From: Luteibacter pinisoli
GTDB lineage: Bacteria > Pseudomonadota > Gammaproteobacteria > Xanthomonadales > Rhodanobacteraceae
Direction: 5' to 3'
Assembly (NCBI RefSeq): GCF_006385595.1
Contig: NZ_CP041046.1
Coordinates: 1,426,001-1,490,000 of the forward strand
Length of the DNA stretch: 64,000 nt
Made by a program: the position numbers and the translations under genes
Notes under the pieces: model-generated
Databases searched by the model: none
What the model was told of the DNA's origin: nothing
What the model saw: only the letters and a program-made list of their open reading frames with translations
Shown: positions 16,254-24,108 of the stretch, in pieces
Layout: each line of letters begins with the position of its first letter
How positions within the stretch are numbered: position 1 is the first letter of the stretch

Positions 16254-18535
16254 TCGGACACCTGCGCCTGGCGCAGCGTGTGCTTGACGAGGTCTTCAAT
16301 ACGGCGCCAGTCATGGAGGACAATGCGCTGATATCGAATTCTGACGATGGCCTTATAGTCGGGTAGCAGGAATACGTGCGAGCACGTTGCCCGGCGGCCG
16401 TTGACCGGCGCATCGACGATGCGGCCGCCCTCGAGGTACGTCCCGTTCGGGATCTCCCGCGGATCACACATGATGACCGTGAGCGGCTTGCCGTTGGCGT
16501 CCGTGCGTAGGTACCAGTCCTCGTTGAGGCCGCCGGGTTCTGCGGCAGGCGTCCCCGGGCCGTATAGCGATGCGTAGAACGCGCTTAGCCGCTCGAAGTC
16601 CATGAAGTACGGTGTGAGCCCGTGCACCGGGGCGCCCTTGATCCGCATGTTCAGATTCTCCGCCGGATTCTGCCGGAGGATCGGGTCGGAAAGATGCGGT
16701 TCGATGTACGCCTGCAAGCGATGTGCGTACTTCGCGTCGTCGAGCGCGTCAAGATGATGGACGCCCACCTTGATAGTCGAAATGAACATCGTCATGTCGT
16801 CGTGGTAGTTCACGCCCATCGGCAGCGGCTGGAGTTCGGGCCACGACCACGCCATCCATATCTCCGTCTTGCCGGGATTGAACCCGTTCTGCCCGTCAAA
16901 GAGATTCATCGGGAGGCGGAAACGGTGCGGTCCGAGGTTCACTACCTTCGTCGGAGTGGCTTGCTGTTCAGCGGGAGGCTCACGAGTGAACCAGCCACCA
17001 GCGGGCGCGGCCACGGCTTGCTCCACCGCGACAGCGGCAAACGAAGCGAGCAGGGCGGCAATCGGTTTGGGTACGGGCACGGACGTTCCTTGTGGGGTAT
17101 CGGGAGCTTGGCGGCGCGTTTCGGCGTGAGCGGTGACGGGCTTGCAGCGGACGGGTCGATCCAGGCGGGGCGAGATCACGACTTGCTGGCCTGCACGCAG
17201 CCGACGGAAGGCGGCACGCGTGTCGTCGCCCGTGACGCGCTTGCCGTGCTGGCCGCGGGCGGTGAGGAATGTGGCGATGGCGTCGATCTCCTGATCCGCG
17301 CCGGCGCGTTCGCCGGGCCCTAGCCAAGTCAACAGAGCGAACCGTTGCGCGAAGGTGTCGGCATGGGGTGCGCAGGTGGCGAGCATTCGCTTCAACGACA
17401 CGATCGTAGCGATCTGGCGCGCCATAAGAGGCGGTGACGGAAACAGGTCCAGGCCGTGCACGATCAGCAGTCGCTCCTGGCGAAGCTGGAGCCGTAGGGC
17501 GTCGTACAGGGGTGCAAGGTCAGCGCGGCGTGCGTACGGAACGTGCAGGAATACCGTTCCGTCGAGTGGCTGGAGCGGACCCCGCGTGTGTCGGTCGATC
17601 ACGGGATCGAGGAAAAGAGTGAGGGGCGCACGCAGATGTTGCGCGACCTCGGCAAGCGTCGCCTCGTCGACGCTCAGCCACGCGTGTAATGCATCGAGCG
17701 TTTCTGGCCGGAGCCCCGGAATACGCGCAAGGCGATCGATGGTGGTGCGCGTGAGCGGAAGGTTTGCCAGGCGTGCGACGTCGCCCGGGGCGGGCCCCGC
17801 CACATCGCCCGCGTTGCGGAGAACGTCATCAGCCACGCCAAGGAGTGCCAGGAAGGCGTTTTCAACGAGACTGTGGATGAAGACGTCCACCTTGTCGGGC
17901 GCGTACCAGAGGGCGACCAGCTGGCGGGCATCGTCACGCTGGAGGCGGTGGTGCTGGCATAGGTGGGCGAGGGGATTCCAGGGTGTGCCACCGCCAAGCG
18001 GTGCGATTTGATGCACCGGGCAATGGGCCGCACGCCACGTCGCCGCCATGGCGTGCAACGCGCCGTCGATGTCGACGGCAAGCATCGGCTCGACATTATC
18101 GCGTAGGGCGGGAAGAAGCGCGGCAGCGGCCGCACCGTAGTCGGGTGCGACGATCAACAGCGACGCATCCGCGGGTAGGCGTGCGGGATGCGCCTTCGGC
18201 CATAGCTCGCGAAGCGCGGAGCGCGAAGCAAACGCCGGTGGTTTTTTTGGCGGCTGTAGGTGTCGGTCGCGCAACCATGGGCGGCCGATGACGATGACCC
18301 ATGCGAGGGGCCCAAGCGCAAAGCCGATCCATCCCGCCCAGCGTATGCGCGTCGCATACCGCGCATACGCTGGAACATCCAGCGCGAGCCAGTACGACCA
18401 CGCAAGGTCGAAACGTAGTAACTCCAGCGATAAACCGAGCGACAGCAAAATAGTCGTGCCGGCGAGATAAGGGGCGAGCAGCAGCGCGCCAAGGCCTCCC
18501 AGGCCTGCCCCAAAGCGCTTCCAATCAAGCGTCAT
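16250..18535 (-). CDS. degenerate VirD4-like membrane protein fused to a putative immunity domain
   Basis: The 761-residue protein has three parts. Residues 1-110 resemble the N-terminus of VirD4 coupling proteins, with TM helices at about 14-36 and 67-84. Residues about 115-460 match the order of VirD4 motifs in this window's own virD4 (VVLDIKQENFD corresponds to LAVDIDGALHA, and HRWNPLSY to TPWNPLAHL), but the Walker A is lost (APDYGAAAA instead of APTRSGKG) and the Walker B acidic pair is gone. A third hydrophobic segment lies at about 491-511. Residues about 530-755 resemble an immunity-protein family (HRFRLPMNLFD..., GLTPYFMDFERL, CSHVFLLPDYKA). If the third segment spans the membrane, this last domain is periplasmic. 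It is translated just before the toxin gene. Confidence 0.75.
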   Translation of the reverse strand: MTLDWKRFGAGLGGLGALLLAPYLAGTTILLSLGLSLELLRFDLAWSYWLALDVPAYARYATRIRWAGWIGFALGPLAWVIVIGRPWLRDRHLQPPKKPPAFASRSALRELWPKAHPARLPADASLLIVAPDYGAAAAALLPALRDNVEPMLAVDIDGALHAMAATWRAAHCPVHQIAPLGGGTPWNPLAHLCQHHRLQRDDARQLVALWYAPDKVDVFIHSLVENAFLALLGVADDVLRNAGDVAGPAPGDVARLANLPLTRTTIDRLARIPGLRPETLDALHAWLSVDEATLAEVAQHLRAPLTLFLDPVIDRHTRGPLQPLDGTVFLHVPYARRADLAPLYDALRLQLRQERLLIVHGLDLFPSPPLMARQIATIVSLKRMLATCAPHADTFAQRFALLTWLGPGERAGADQEIDAIATFLTARGQHGKRVTGDDTRAAFRRLRAGQQVVISPRLDRPVRCKPVTAHAETRRQAPDTPQGTSVPVPKPIAALLASFAAVAVEQAVAAPAGGWFTREPPAEQQATPTKVVNLGPHRFRLPMNLFDGQNGFNPGKTEIWMAWSWPELQPLPMGVNYHDDMTMFISTIKVGVHHLDALDDAKYAHRLQAYIEPHLSDPILRQNPAENLNMRIKGAPVHGLTPYFMDFERLSAFYASLYGPGTPAAEPGGLNEDWYLRTDANGKPLTVIMCDPREIPNGTYLEGGRIVDAPVNGRRATCSHVFLLPDYKAIVRIRYQRIVLHDWRRIEDLVKHTLRQAQVSE

Positions 18536-18538
18536 GCC

Positions 18539-18586
18539 CGTTCCGTGAAGTCATCCGTTCGGCGGATGCTCGCACTACGCGGAACG
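18539..18586 (-). promoter_or_regulatory. nested hairpin over the ribosome-binding region of the VirD4-like fusion
   Basis: An outer 7-bp stem (18539-18545 with 18580-18586) encloses an inner 6-bp stem (18552-18557 with 18563-18568, loop TTCGG). In the minus-strand transcript the outer stem covers the GGAAC-type ribosome-binding stretch just before the ATG at 18535. Translation of the immunity-toxin unit could be controlled here, but this is inference. Confidence 0.45.
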
Positions 18587-18752
18587 CATTAAGTAGAGGC
18601 TCAAAGAAAACAGCTACTTCGACGCGGCGTCGTTATGGAAACGACGCGCTGAGCATGAGGAATTTCGCGAAAGCGGGCTTTTTGAGGCGTTTTTTGCCTG
18701 TTGTCCCTCTTTCTCAAAGACAACAACGAATCGTTTTGCTAACGTCGTTTTC

Positions 18753-18791
18753 GTTGCCTGCATTCACGTTGATTCGCACCGTGCAGGCAAC
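18753..18791 (+). repeat. perfect 10-bp inverted repeat
   Basis: GTTGCCTGCA (18753-18762) is the exact reverse complement of TGCAGGCAAC (18782-18791), with 19 bases between. It partly overlaps another repeat, CAACGAA/TTCGTTG. Mutually exclusive hairpins upstream of the 27-codon ORF suggest an RNA switch, but no T-run follows. Confidence 0.5.
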
Positions 18792-18879
18792 CATCGCTCA
18801 AGGCGGTGAAAGTCGCGAGCCGGGCGTGGTGAGACACCCCCGACTCGCTAACCACATCCAACTAGAAAGGAGTTGAACA

Positions 18880-18963
18880 GTGGCTACCACTGATCATACG
18901 GTACTAGCTCGCCCGCCGAATCCCCCAGGCGGCATCTCAGCGGTCCACGGGCCGCCTGCATGA
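18880..18963 (+). CDS. 27-residue small ORF, Pro-rich, strong ribosome-binding site
   Basis: A GTG start lies seven bases after AAAGGAG, one of the best Shine-Dalgarno matches in the window. The encoded peptide begins MATTDHTVLARPPNPPGG and ends HGPPA. It has no signal peptide or membrane segment. I do not recognise it. It could be a real small protein or a leader peptide for the gene at 19212, which also has an AAAGGAG site. Evidence is the ribosome-binding site and the clean short frame only. Confidence 0.45.
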   Translation: MATTDHTVLARPPNPPGGISAVHGPPA

Positions 18964-19211
18964 CGCGCAGGCACGGTTGAAGCACCGCGACGCGTCCTCT
19001 CTTTGAGGCAATTCTTGATCGAATGAGGCAGGCGCCATGCCTGGTGCGCCTCACGGACGGACGTCGCCGCGAAAACGTCATCAATCAAGCCACCCGGTGT
19101 CCGGACACGGACAGCCGATGAACCCGCGAGTCCGATGGTCCGCGGCACGGCAGGTGCGTGATCTGTCGTGCCGCGTCAGGACGCGGTGTGGCGTTAGTAA
19201 AGGAGTAAGTC

Positions 19212-19454
19212 ATGAAAAAGGTCCATGAGCCCTCGGCCGAGCAGCTGATGAATGAAGCGAAGGAATGGGTGCAGTGCGCGCGTAGCGTGTCGGAGTTTCT
19301 GGCCGACCTTATCCACGATGCGGACAGCGTGGAATGCAAGCAGGTGGCGCTCTCGCTTGAAGCGATCACAGGCATGACGCGGCAAGGCCTGCGTCGCATG
19401 GGCGAGGCGCATGCGGCTTTTCATCGCCAGATAGCTGCGATTCCTAGGGCATAA
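19212..19454 (+). CDS. small hypothetical protein, 80 residues
   Basis: The ATG is preceded by AAAGGAG with a good spacer. The product is a soluble, helical protein (EQLMNEAKEWVQCARSVSEF, LADLIHDADSVECKQVALSL) with no signal or membrane segment. Its character resembles small DUF-type proteins that begin with a helix pair and occur in Xanthomonadales and Pseudomonas, but I cannot name the family. It may share a transcript with the 27-codon ORF upstream. Confidence 0.75.
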   Translation: MKKVHEPSAEQLMNEAKEWVQCARSVSEFLADLIHDADSVECKQVALSLEAITGMTRQGLRRMGEAHAAFHRQIAAIPRA

Positions 19455-19635
19455 CTAAGGTCCCATGACACGTCTGTGTTGTGCCTTTCTCGGTTCGTAA
19501 ACAAGCGGCCGAAAACGCGCTACGTATGTTTACCTAGTGGCCTAATTTGCGTAAGCGGGTTTTTGTGATGGCCGTCTCATGGGTTCGCGACCTCCTCTGG
19601 CAGGGGGCACATTCCGAGGCATGAGGAGGGGAATC

Positions 19636-21135
19636 ATGAACGAGCAGTCGATCGGCAAGGTCTTCACCCGCACGTTGCTGGCCAGCGCGGTATTCGCTGC
19701 GGCCATGTCCATGGCGGCGTGCAGCGGCCACGGTTCCACGCATTCCGGCGGCGGTTCCGGCAGCGTCGTTAACCCGGGCGGCGCGGGCGGTGGCAGCGAC
19801 GCAGGCGGCGGTTCCGGCGGCACGGGCGGCAGCGGTGACAACGGTGGCGGCACCGGCACCGGCGGCGGCTCCGGCGGAGGTACAGGCGGTACTGGCGGTG
19901 GTTCGGGCGGCGGCACCGGCGGCACCGGCGGCACCGGTGGCACCGGTGGCGGCACCGGGGGTGGCGATGGCGGTGGCACCGGCGGCGGTAACGGTGGTGG
20001 TACGGGTGGCGGCACAGGCGGTGGTACCGGCGGCACCGGTGGCACCCCAGTGGCAGCCAGCAACGCCGTCGGGGCCGTGGCGACCGGCCTGGGCGGCATC
20101 ATCGCCTCGGTAGGCACGACGGTCACCGGCGTCGGCGTGCAGGTGCCTGGCACGACGGTGCTCGGTGGCACCAACGGCCTCACCAACTCGGTGGGCGACG
20201 CCGTGCAGGATCTCGGCGGTGCGGTCACCACGCTTGGCAATGGCGTCACCAATGGCCTCGGCCAGACCGGTAACATCAGCGACCCGCTGGGCACCACGAC
20301 CGGTACGCTCGGCAACGTGGTCACCCAGACCGGCTCGGCGGTGAATGACCTCGGCGGCGGCGTAGCCTCGGTCGGCGCGGGCTCGCCAATCACGCCGATC
20401 ACCAGCACGCTCGGTACCGTCGTCTCGACGGCAGGCACCGGCGTGGAGCATCTCGGCACCCAGCTCGGCGGCGCGCTCAATACCAGCTCGGCCAACGCCC
20501 TCACGAAGGCCGTCAGCGATGTTGTCACGCCTGTCGTTGCCTCGCTGGGCACGGCGGCCACGCCGGATAGCTCGACTAACCTGGTCGCCGCGGTTGGCAC
20601 CGGTGGTGGCGGGGTGGTCAAGGGCCTCGGTACCGGCGTCGGCTCGCTCGCCTCGACGGTGTCGTCCTCGCAGGCACCTGGCGCGGCAGGCGCCGTGGGC
20701 ACCACGCTGGGTAACACGTTGAATGCCACCAGCGGCACGCTGAACACGCTGGGCAGCACGCTCGCCACCGGTGCAGGCAAGGCGCCCGATGCGAACCCGG
20801 TGGGCACGACCCTGGTGGGTACCGGCGCCACGGTCGCGTCAGTGGGTACGGTGGTCGGCAACGTGGGCACCGGTGCGCTCGCGCCGGTGGCTCCGGTCAC
20901 CAACGCGGTCGCAACGACGGTCACGCAGGTGGGTAACGGAGTGAGCACCGTGGCATCGAGCGCACCGCTCGCGCCACTCACCAACAAGCTCAACACCGTC
21001 GTCAACGGCGTGGCCACGGCCACCTCGCTGAACAACACAACCGGTGGCAACAACGGCGCAGGGTCTACGGACCCGCTGGGCGGGCTGTTAGGCGGTGTGA
21101 AGGGACTCCTCCACCGCGACGCCGCCTCGCGGTGA
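19636..21135 (+). CDS. glycine-rich lipoprotein, probable partner of the adjacent TpsB transporter
   Basis: The 499-residue product starts at the ATG after GAGGAGGGG. It has a signal peptide ending in a lipobox-like SMAAC (about Cys28). Residues about 35-135 are almost entirely Gly, Thr and Ser in GGTGG-type repeats. Residues about 140-490 consist of imperfect repeats rich in GT(T/V)V, NVGTG and TxVSxG patterns ending in LGGLLGGVKGLLHRD. These look like beta-rich or collagen-like repeats rather than an enzyme. The gene is followed after about 100 bases by a FhaC/ShlB-type transporter, so it is the obvious candidate substrate, although a lipobox is unusual for a TpsA protein. Confidence 0.8.
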   Translation: MNEQSIGKVFTRTLLASAVFAAAMSMAACSGHGSTHSGGGSGSVVNPGGAGGGSDAGGGSGGTGGSGDNGGGTGTGGGSGGGTGGTGGGSGGGTGGTGGTGGTGGGTGGGDGGGTGGGNGGGTGGGTGGGTGGTGGTPVAASNAVGAVATGLGGIIASVGTTVTGVGVQVPGTTVLGGTNGLTNSVGDAVQDLGGAVTTLGNGVTNGLGQTGNISDPLGTTTGTLGNVVTQTGSAVNDLGGGVASVGAGSPITPITSTLGTVVSTAGTGVEHLGTQLGGALNTSSANALTKAVSDVVTPVVASLGTAATPDSSTNLVAAVGTGGGGVVKGLGTGVGSLASTVSSSQAPGAAGAVGTTLGNTLNATSGTLNTLGSTLATGAGKAPDANPVGTTLVGTGATVASVGTVVGNVGTGALAPVAPVTNAVATTVTQVGNGVSTVASSAPLAPLTNKLNTVVNGVATATSLNNTTGGNNGAGSTDPLGGLLGGVKGLLHRDAASR

Positions 21136-21182
21136 GGCAGGGCGGGGGCGGCGCAACGCCGTCCTCGCATGCCTTCAGGGAA

Positions 21183-21210
21183 CGGTGCCGGCGGCGCAAC
21201 GCCGGCACCG
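21183..21210 (+). other. perfect 11-bp intergenic hairpin
   Basis: CGGTGCCGGCG and CGCCGGCACCG pair perfectly around the loop GCGCAA, between the glycine-rich lipoprotein gene and the transporter gene. There is no following T-run, so it is more likely an RNA-stability or attenuation element that sets the ratio of the two products than a full terminator. Confidence 0.55.
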
Positions 21211-21239
21211 GTCTTGCTCTGTCCATGTAAAGGAATTCC

Positions 21240-22904
21240 ATGAACCGGTGGTTCGGTTGCCTGCTCGGCATGGCCGTCGTCAGCTCTATCCAGGCGCAGG
21301 TGCGCGCTCCCGCCAACCCCCTCCAGACCCTGCCGCGCACGGAAACCCCGAAACAGGCACCCGTGCAGGTCAGCGTGCAGGCCCCCACCGCGGCGCTGGA
21401 AGCTCTGCTCGCCACGCCGATCACCCCGTCGCGCTTTGACGTCGTCGGCGTGAAGTCGGTGCCCTTCGCCGACGTCGCCGCGTTGTTCGCGCCGATGCGC
21501 GGTAAAGCCGTCACGGTAGGCGACCTCGTCGCCGCTGCGAACAAGGTGACCGAACTCTACCGCCAGCACGGCTACGCGCTGTCGTTCGCCTTCGTACCGA
21601 GCCAGGACTTCGCCCAGGGCGTGGTTCGCGTCACCGTCGTCGAAGGCTACGTGGCCCAGGTGGACGTGCGTGGCGACGCCGGCAATATGACGAAGCGCAT
21701 GCGTGACATCGCCGCGCATGTCGTCGGCGAGCGGCCCCTGCGGCAATCGACGTTCGAGCGCTACACGCAACTGCTCGGCCAGCTGCCCGGTGCGAAGGTG
21801 AGCGCGAGCGTGCCGTCGCCCACGACCACCGATGGCGCGACCACCCTGGTGCTCGATGTCACCCGCCAGCGTTACGACCTCAGCTACGGCCTCGACTTCA
21901 ATCACCCGGGCACGCAAGGCATCTTCAGCCTGCTGGAAAACGGTGCCACGCCGCTGGGTGAGCAGCTCAGCGTATCCACGCTGTTTCCCAACGGCGGTGG
22001 CCAGCGTCTCTACACGGCCAGCTGGCTGGAACCGTTCGGTTCCGATGGCTGGCAGGGCCGGGTCGATGCGAGCCGTTATTGGGGGCGTCCCGATACCGAC
22101 AACCAGTTGCCGTCGTATCTCGACCATCGGCTGGCGCAGGATCGGCTCGCGCTTTCGGCCGTCTATCCGTTGAAGCTGACCAACAGCGAACGCATGAACC
22201 TCACCCTCGGCGCGTATGCCTCGCGCCAGGACGATCGCTACCGCAACATCGACTCCGGCGCCATCATCGCCCTGCAATCCAGCGTGCGTGTCGCCAATGC
22301 GGAACTCAGCTGGGTGAAGGTGACCGGCAAGCGCACGCGGCAGTTCAGCATCGCGGTGGCGCACGGGTTCGATGCGCTGGGCGCGTACTCGCGCGCGGTC
22401 ACCAATCTTCCCGTGCAGCTGCTGGTCGCCACGCCCGACGTGAAGTTCACCCGCTACACCATGAATCTCGCCATCGCCGATCCGTGGCCGCATGGCTTCG
22501 GCACGGTGTTCCGCGCCACCGGGCAATACAGCCACGATGCCTTGCCCTCCACCGAGCAGATCAACTTTGGTGGGCCGAGTTTTGCCTATGCCTACGACCC
22601 CGGCGACGCGGCCGGCGACAGTGGCTGGGCCGGCTCCGCCGAGCTCAATCGCGGTTTCACCGTGAGCTCGAAGTGGGTCACCGCGCTGACGCCCTATGTC
22701 GTCTACCAGGCCGCCCGCGTGTATCTCAACGGCGCGCGCCCGCTGATCGATCGGCTGGACTCCGCCGCGGTGGGCCTGCGTGCCTCGGACGGCAAGCACT
22801 ACGCCGTCGACTTTGCCCTGGCCCGGCCCACGGGTGACAAGCCGCCGGAGACGAACAGCCGCCAGACCCGCTGGAACCTCACGTTCAGCTACAAGCTCAT
22901 GTAA
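21240..22904 (+). CDS. two-partner secretion outer-membrane transporter (ShlB/FhaC/HecB family)
   Basis: TpsB proteins are 16-strand outer-membrane barrels with periplasmic POTRA domains that export large repeat proteins. The 554-residue product has a signal peptide (MNRWFGCLLGMAVVSSIQA), a POTRA region at about 60-135 (FDVVGVKSVPFADVAALFAP, ELYRQHGYALSFAFVP), a second POTRA-like region (VVRVTVVEGYVAQVDV), and a long barrel ending FSYKLM with a terminal hydrophobic residue. AAAGGA precedes the ATG. The length is normal for the family. It pairs with the glycine-rich gene upstream. Confidence 0.9.
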   Translation: MNRWFGCLLGMAVVSSIQAQVRAPANPLQTLPRTETPKQAPVQVSVQAPTAALEALLATPITPSRFDVVGVKSVPFADVAALFAPMRGKAVTVGDLVAAANKVTELYRQHGYALSFAFVPSQDFAQGVVRVTVVEGYVAQVDVRGDAGNMTKRMRDIAAHVVGERPLRQSTFERYTQLLGQLPGAKVSASVPSPTTTDGATTLVLDVTRQRYDLSYGLDFNHPGTQGIFSLLENGATPLGEQLSVSTLFPNGGGQRLYTASWLEPFGSDGWQGRVDASRYWGRPDTDNQLPSYLDHRLAQDRLALSAVYPLKLTNSERMNLTLGAYASRQDDRYRNIDSGAIIALQSSVRVANAELSWVKVTGKRTRQFSIAVAHGFDALGAYSRAVTNLPVQLLVATPDVKFTRYTMNLAIADPWPHGFGTVFRATGQYSHDALPSTEQINFGGPSFAYAYDPGDAAGDSGWAGSAELNRGFTVSSKWVTALTPYVVYQAARVYLNGARPLIDRLDSAAVGLRASDGKHYAVDFALARPTGDKPPETNSRQTRWNLTFSYKLM

Positions 22905-22986
22905 CACCTCTGTTACGCCCGTTATTTTCTGCGCCTTCACGGCGTTGGCGCGACGATCGGAGGACACACCGTCCGGATGCCGCGCC

Positions 22987-24096
22987 ATGCCCCTGTCCCT
23001 CTCCCCGCCGCCGTTGCGTTACCACGAGACGCTGGAGCAGATCGAGCCGGACGAAATGGAAACGGCGGAGGAGCTGATCGAGACGCTCACCGGCATCAAC
23101 CAGACCACGCTTGAACACGAAGGCCACGCAGTGCGCTCGGTGCATGCGAAGAGCCACGCCTTGCTCATCGGTGAACTCATCGTCCCCGCCGATCTGCCGC
23201 GCGAACTGGGGCAGGGTATCTTCGCCAGGCCGGGAACCTACCCGGTGGTCATGCGCCTCTCCACCGTGCCGGGCGACATCCTCGACGACAGCGTGTCCAC
23301 GCCGCGCGGCATGGCGATCAAGATCATCGGCGTGGAAGGCGAGCGCCTGCCCGGCAGCGAAGACGCGACCACGCAGGATTTCGTCATGGTCAACGGGCCC
23401 GCGTTCCAGGCGCCGAATGCGAAGAAATTTGCCAGCACGCTGAAACTCGCCGCCGCCACGACAGATCGGGCGGAGGGCGCGAAGAAAGCGCTGTCGGCCG
23501 TATTGCGCGGTACCGAGAAAGTGATCGAAGCCTTTGGCGGCAAGAGCACCACGCTGCTCGCGCTCGGCGGCCAGCCGGAGACCAATCCGCTCGGCGACAC
23601 CTACTACAGCCAGGTGCCGATGCGCTTTGGCGATTACGTGGTGAAAGTGTCCGTCGCGCCGCGCTCGCCCAACCTCACCGCGCTCACCGATGCCACGCTC
23701 AACGTCAACGGCAAGCCCAACGGCCTGCGTGACGCGATGGTGGAGCACTTCGCCGCGGAAGGCGGCGAGTGGGACCTGCGCGTGCAGTTCTACACGGACG
23801 CGGACACCATGCCGATTGAAGACGCCTCGGTGCCGTGGCCGGAAGAGAAGAGCCCTTATCTGGAAGTCGCGCGACTGGTGCTGAAGCCGCAGCCAGCGTG
23901 GGATGACGCCCGCCGTGCGGCCATCGATGACGGCCTCGCCTTCAGCCCCTGGCATGGCGTGGTCGACCACCGACCATTGGGCTCGGTGATGCGTGCGCGC
24001 CGCGTCGCTTACAAGGTGATGGCCAAGTTCCGTGCCCACCACAATAAGGTGGTGATCAAGGAACCGGCCAGCCTGGACGACCTCAAGCTGTCGTAA
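22987..24096 (+). CDS. catalase-related haem protein
   Basis: The 369-residue product belongs to the catalase-like superfamily (small, SrpA-type) rather than to full monofunctional catalases. It has GHAVRSVHAKSHALLIGEL near 50, where an active-site His is expected, RPGTYPVVMRLST, TPRGMAIKIIGVEGE and TTQDFVMVNGP. The C-terminal part (SPWHGVVDHRPLGSVMRAR) matches the haem-proximal region of these proteins, including the R-x-x-Y segment (RARRVAYK). It probably destroys organic or hydrogen peroxide. An AGGAGG-like site lies about 20 bases upstream, somewhat far. Confidence 0.88.
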   Translation: MPLSLSPPPLRYHETLEQIEPDEMETAEELIETLTGINQTTLEHEGHAVRSVHAKSHALLIGELIVPADLPRELGQGIFARPGTYPVVMRLSTVPGDILDDSVSTPRGMAIKIIGVEGERLPGSEDATTQDFVMVNGPAFQAPNAKKFASTLKLAAATTDRAEGAKKALSAVLRGTEKVIEAFGGKSTTLLALGGQPETNPLGDTYYSQVPMRFGDYVVKVSVAPRSPNLTALTDATLNVNGKPNGLRDAMVEHFAAEGGEWDLRVQFYTDADTMPIEDASVPWPEEKSPYLEVARLVLKPQPAWDDARRAAIDDGLAFSPWHGVVDHRPLGSVMRARRVAYKVMAKFRAHHNKVVIKEPASLDDLKLS

Positions 24097-24108
24097 AGGC
24101 GTGGCCGC

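Larger units (their letters stand above)
18541..19211. other. structured intergenic region with several inverted repeats
   Basis: This stretch of about 670 bases separates the minus-strand toxin unit from plus-strand genes. It is less GC-rich at 18650-18800 than its surroundings. It contains an 8-bp hairpin (18627-18634 with 18640-18647), a 7-bp repeat CAACGAA/TTCGTTG (18724-18730, 18750-18756), a perfect 10-bp repeat (18753-18762, 18782-18791) and an 8-bp repeat GCGGCACG/CGTGCCGC near 19141-19174. A 27-codon ORF with a strong ribosome-binding site lies at 18880. No tRNA, attachment site or insertion sequence is seen. Confidence 0.6.

Noticed and set aside
18655..18876. 73-codon plus-strand open frame
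   Set aside because: No ribosome-binding site, and it runs through several inverted repeats; the well-signalled ORF begins at 18880.
19780..20050. Short repeats that could suggest a CRISPR array
   Set aside because: They are irregular GGTGGC-type codons in the glycine-rich coding region, with no spacers.
19542..22988. Very long Pro-rich open frame on the minus strand opposite the glycine-rich lipoprotein and TpsB genes
   Set aside because: It is the complement of Gly-repeat and high-GC coding sequence; the plus-strand frames have a signal peptide, ribosome-binding sites and family motifs.
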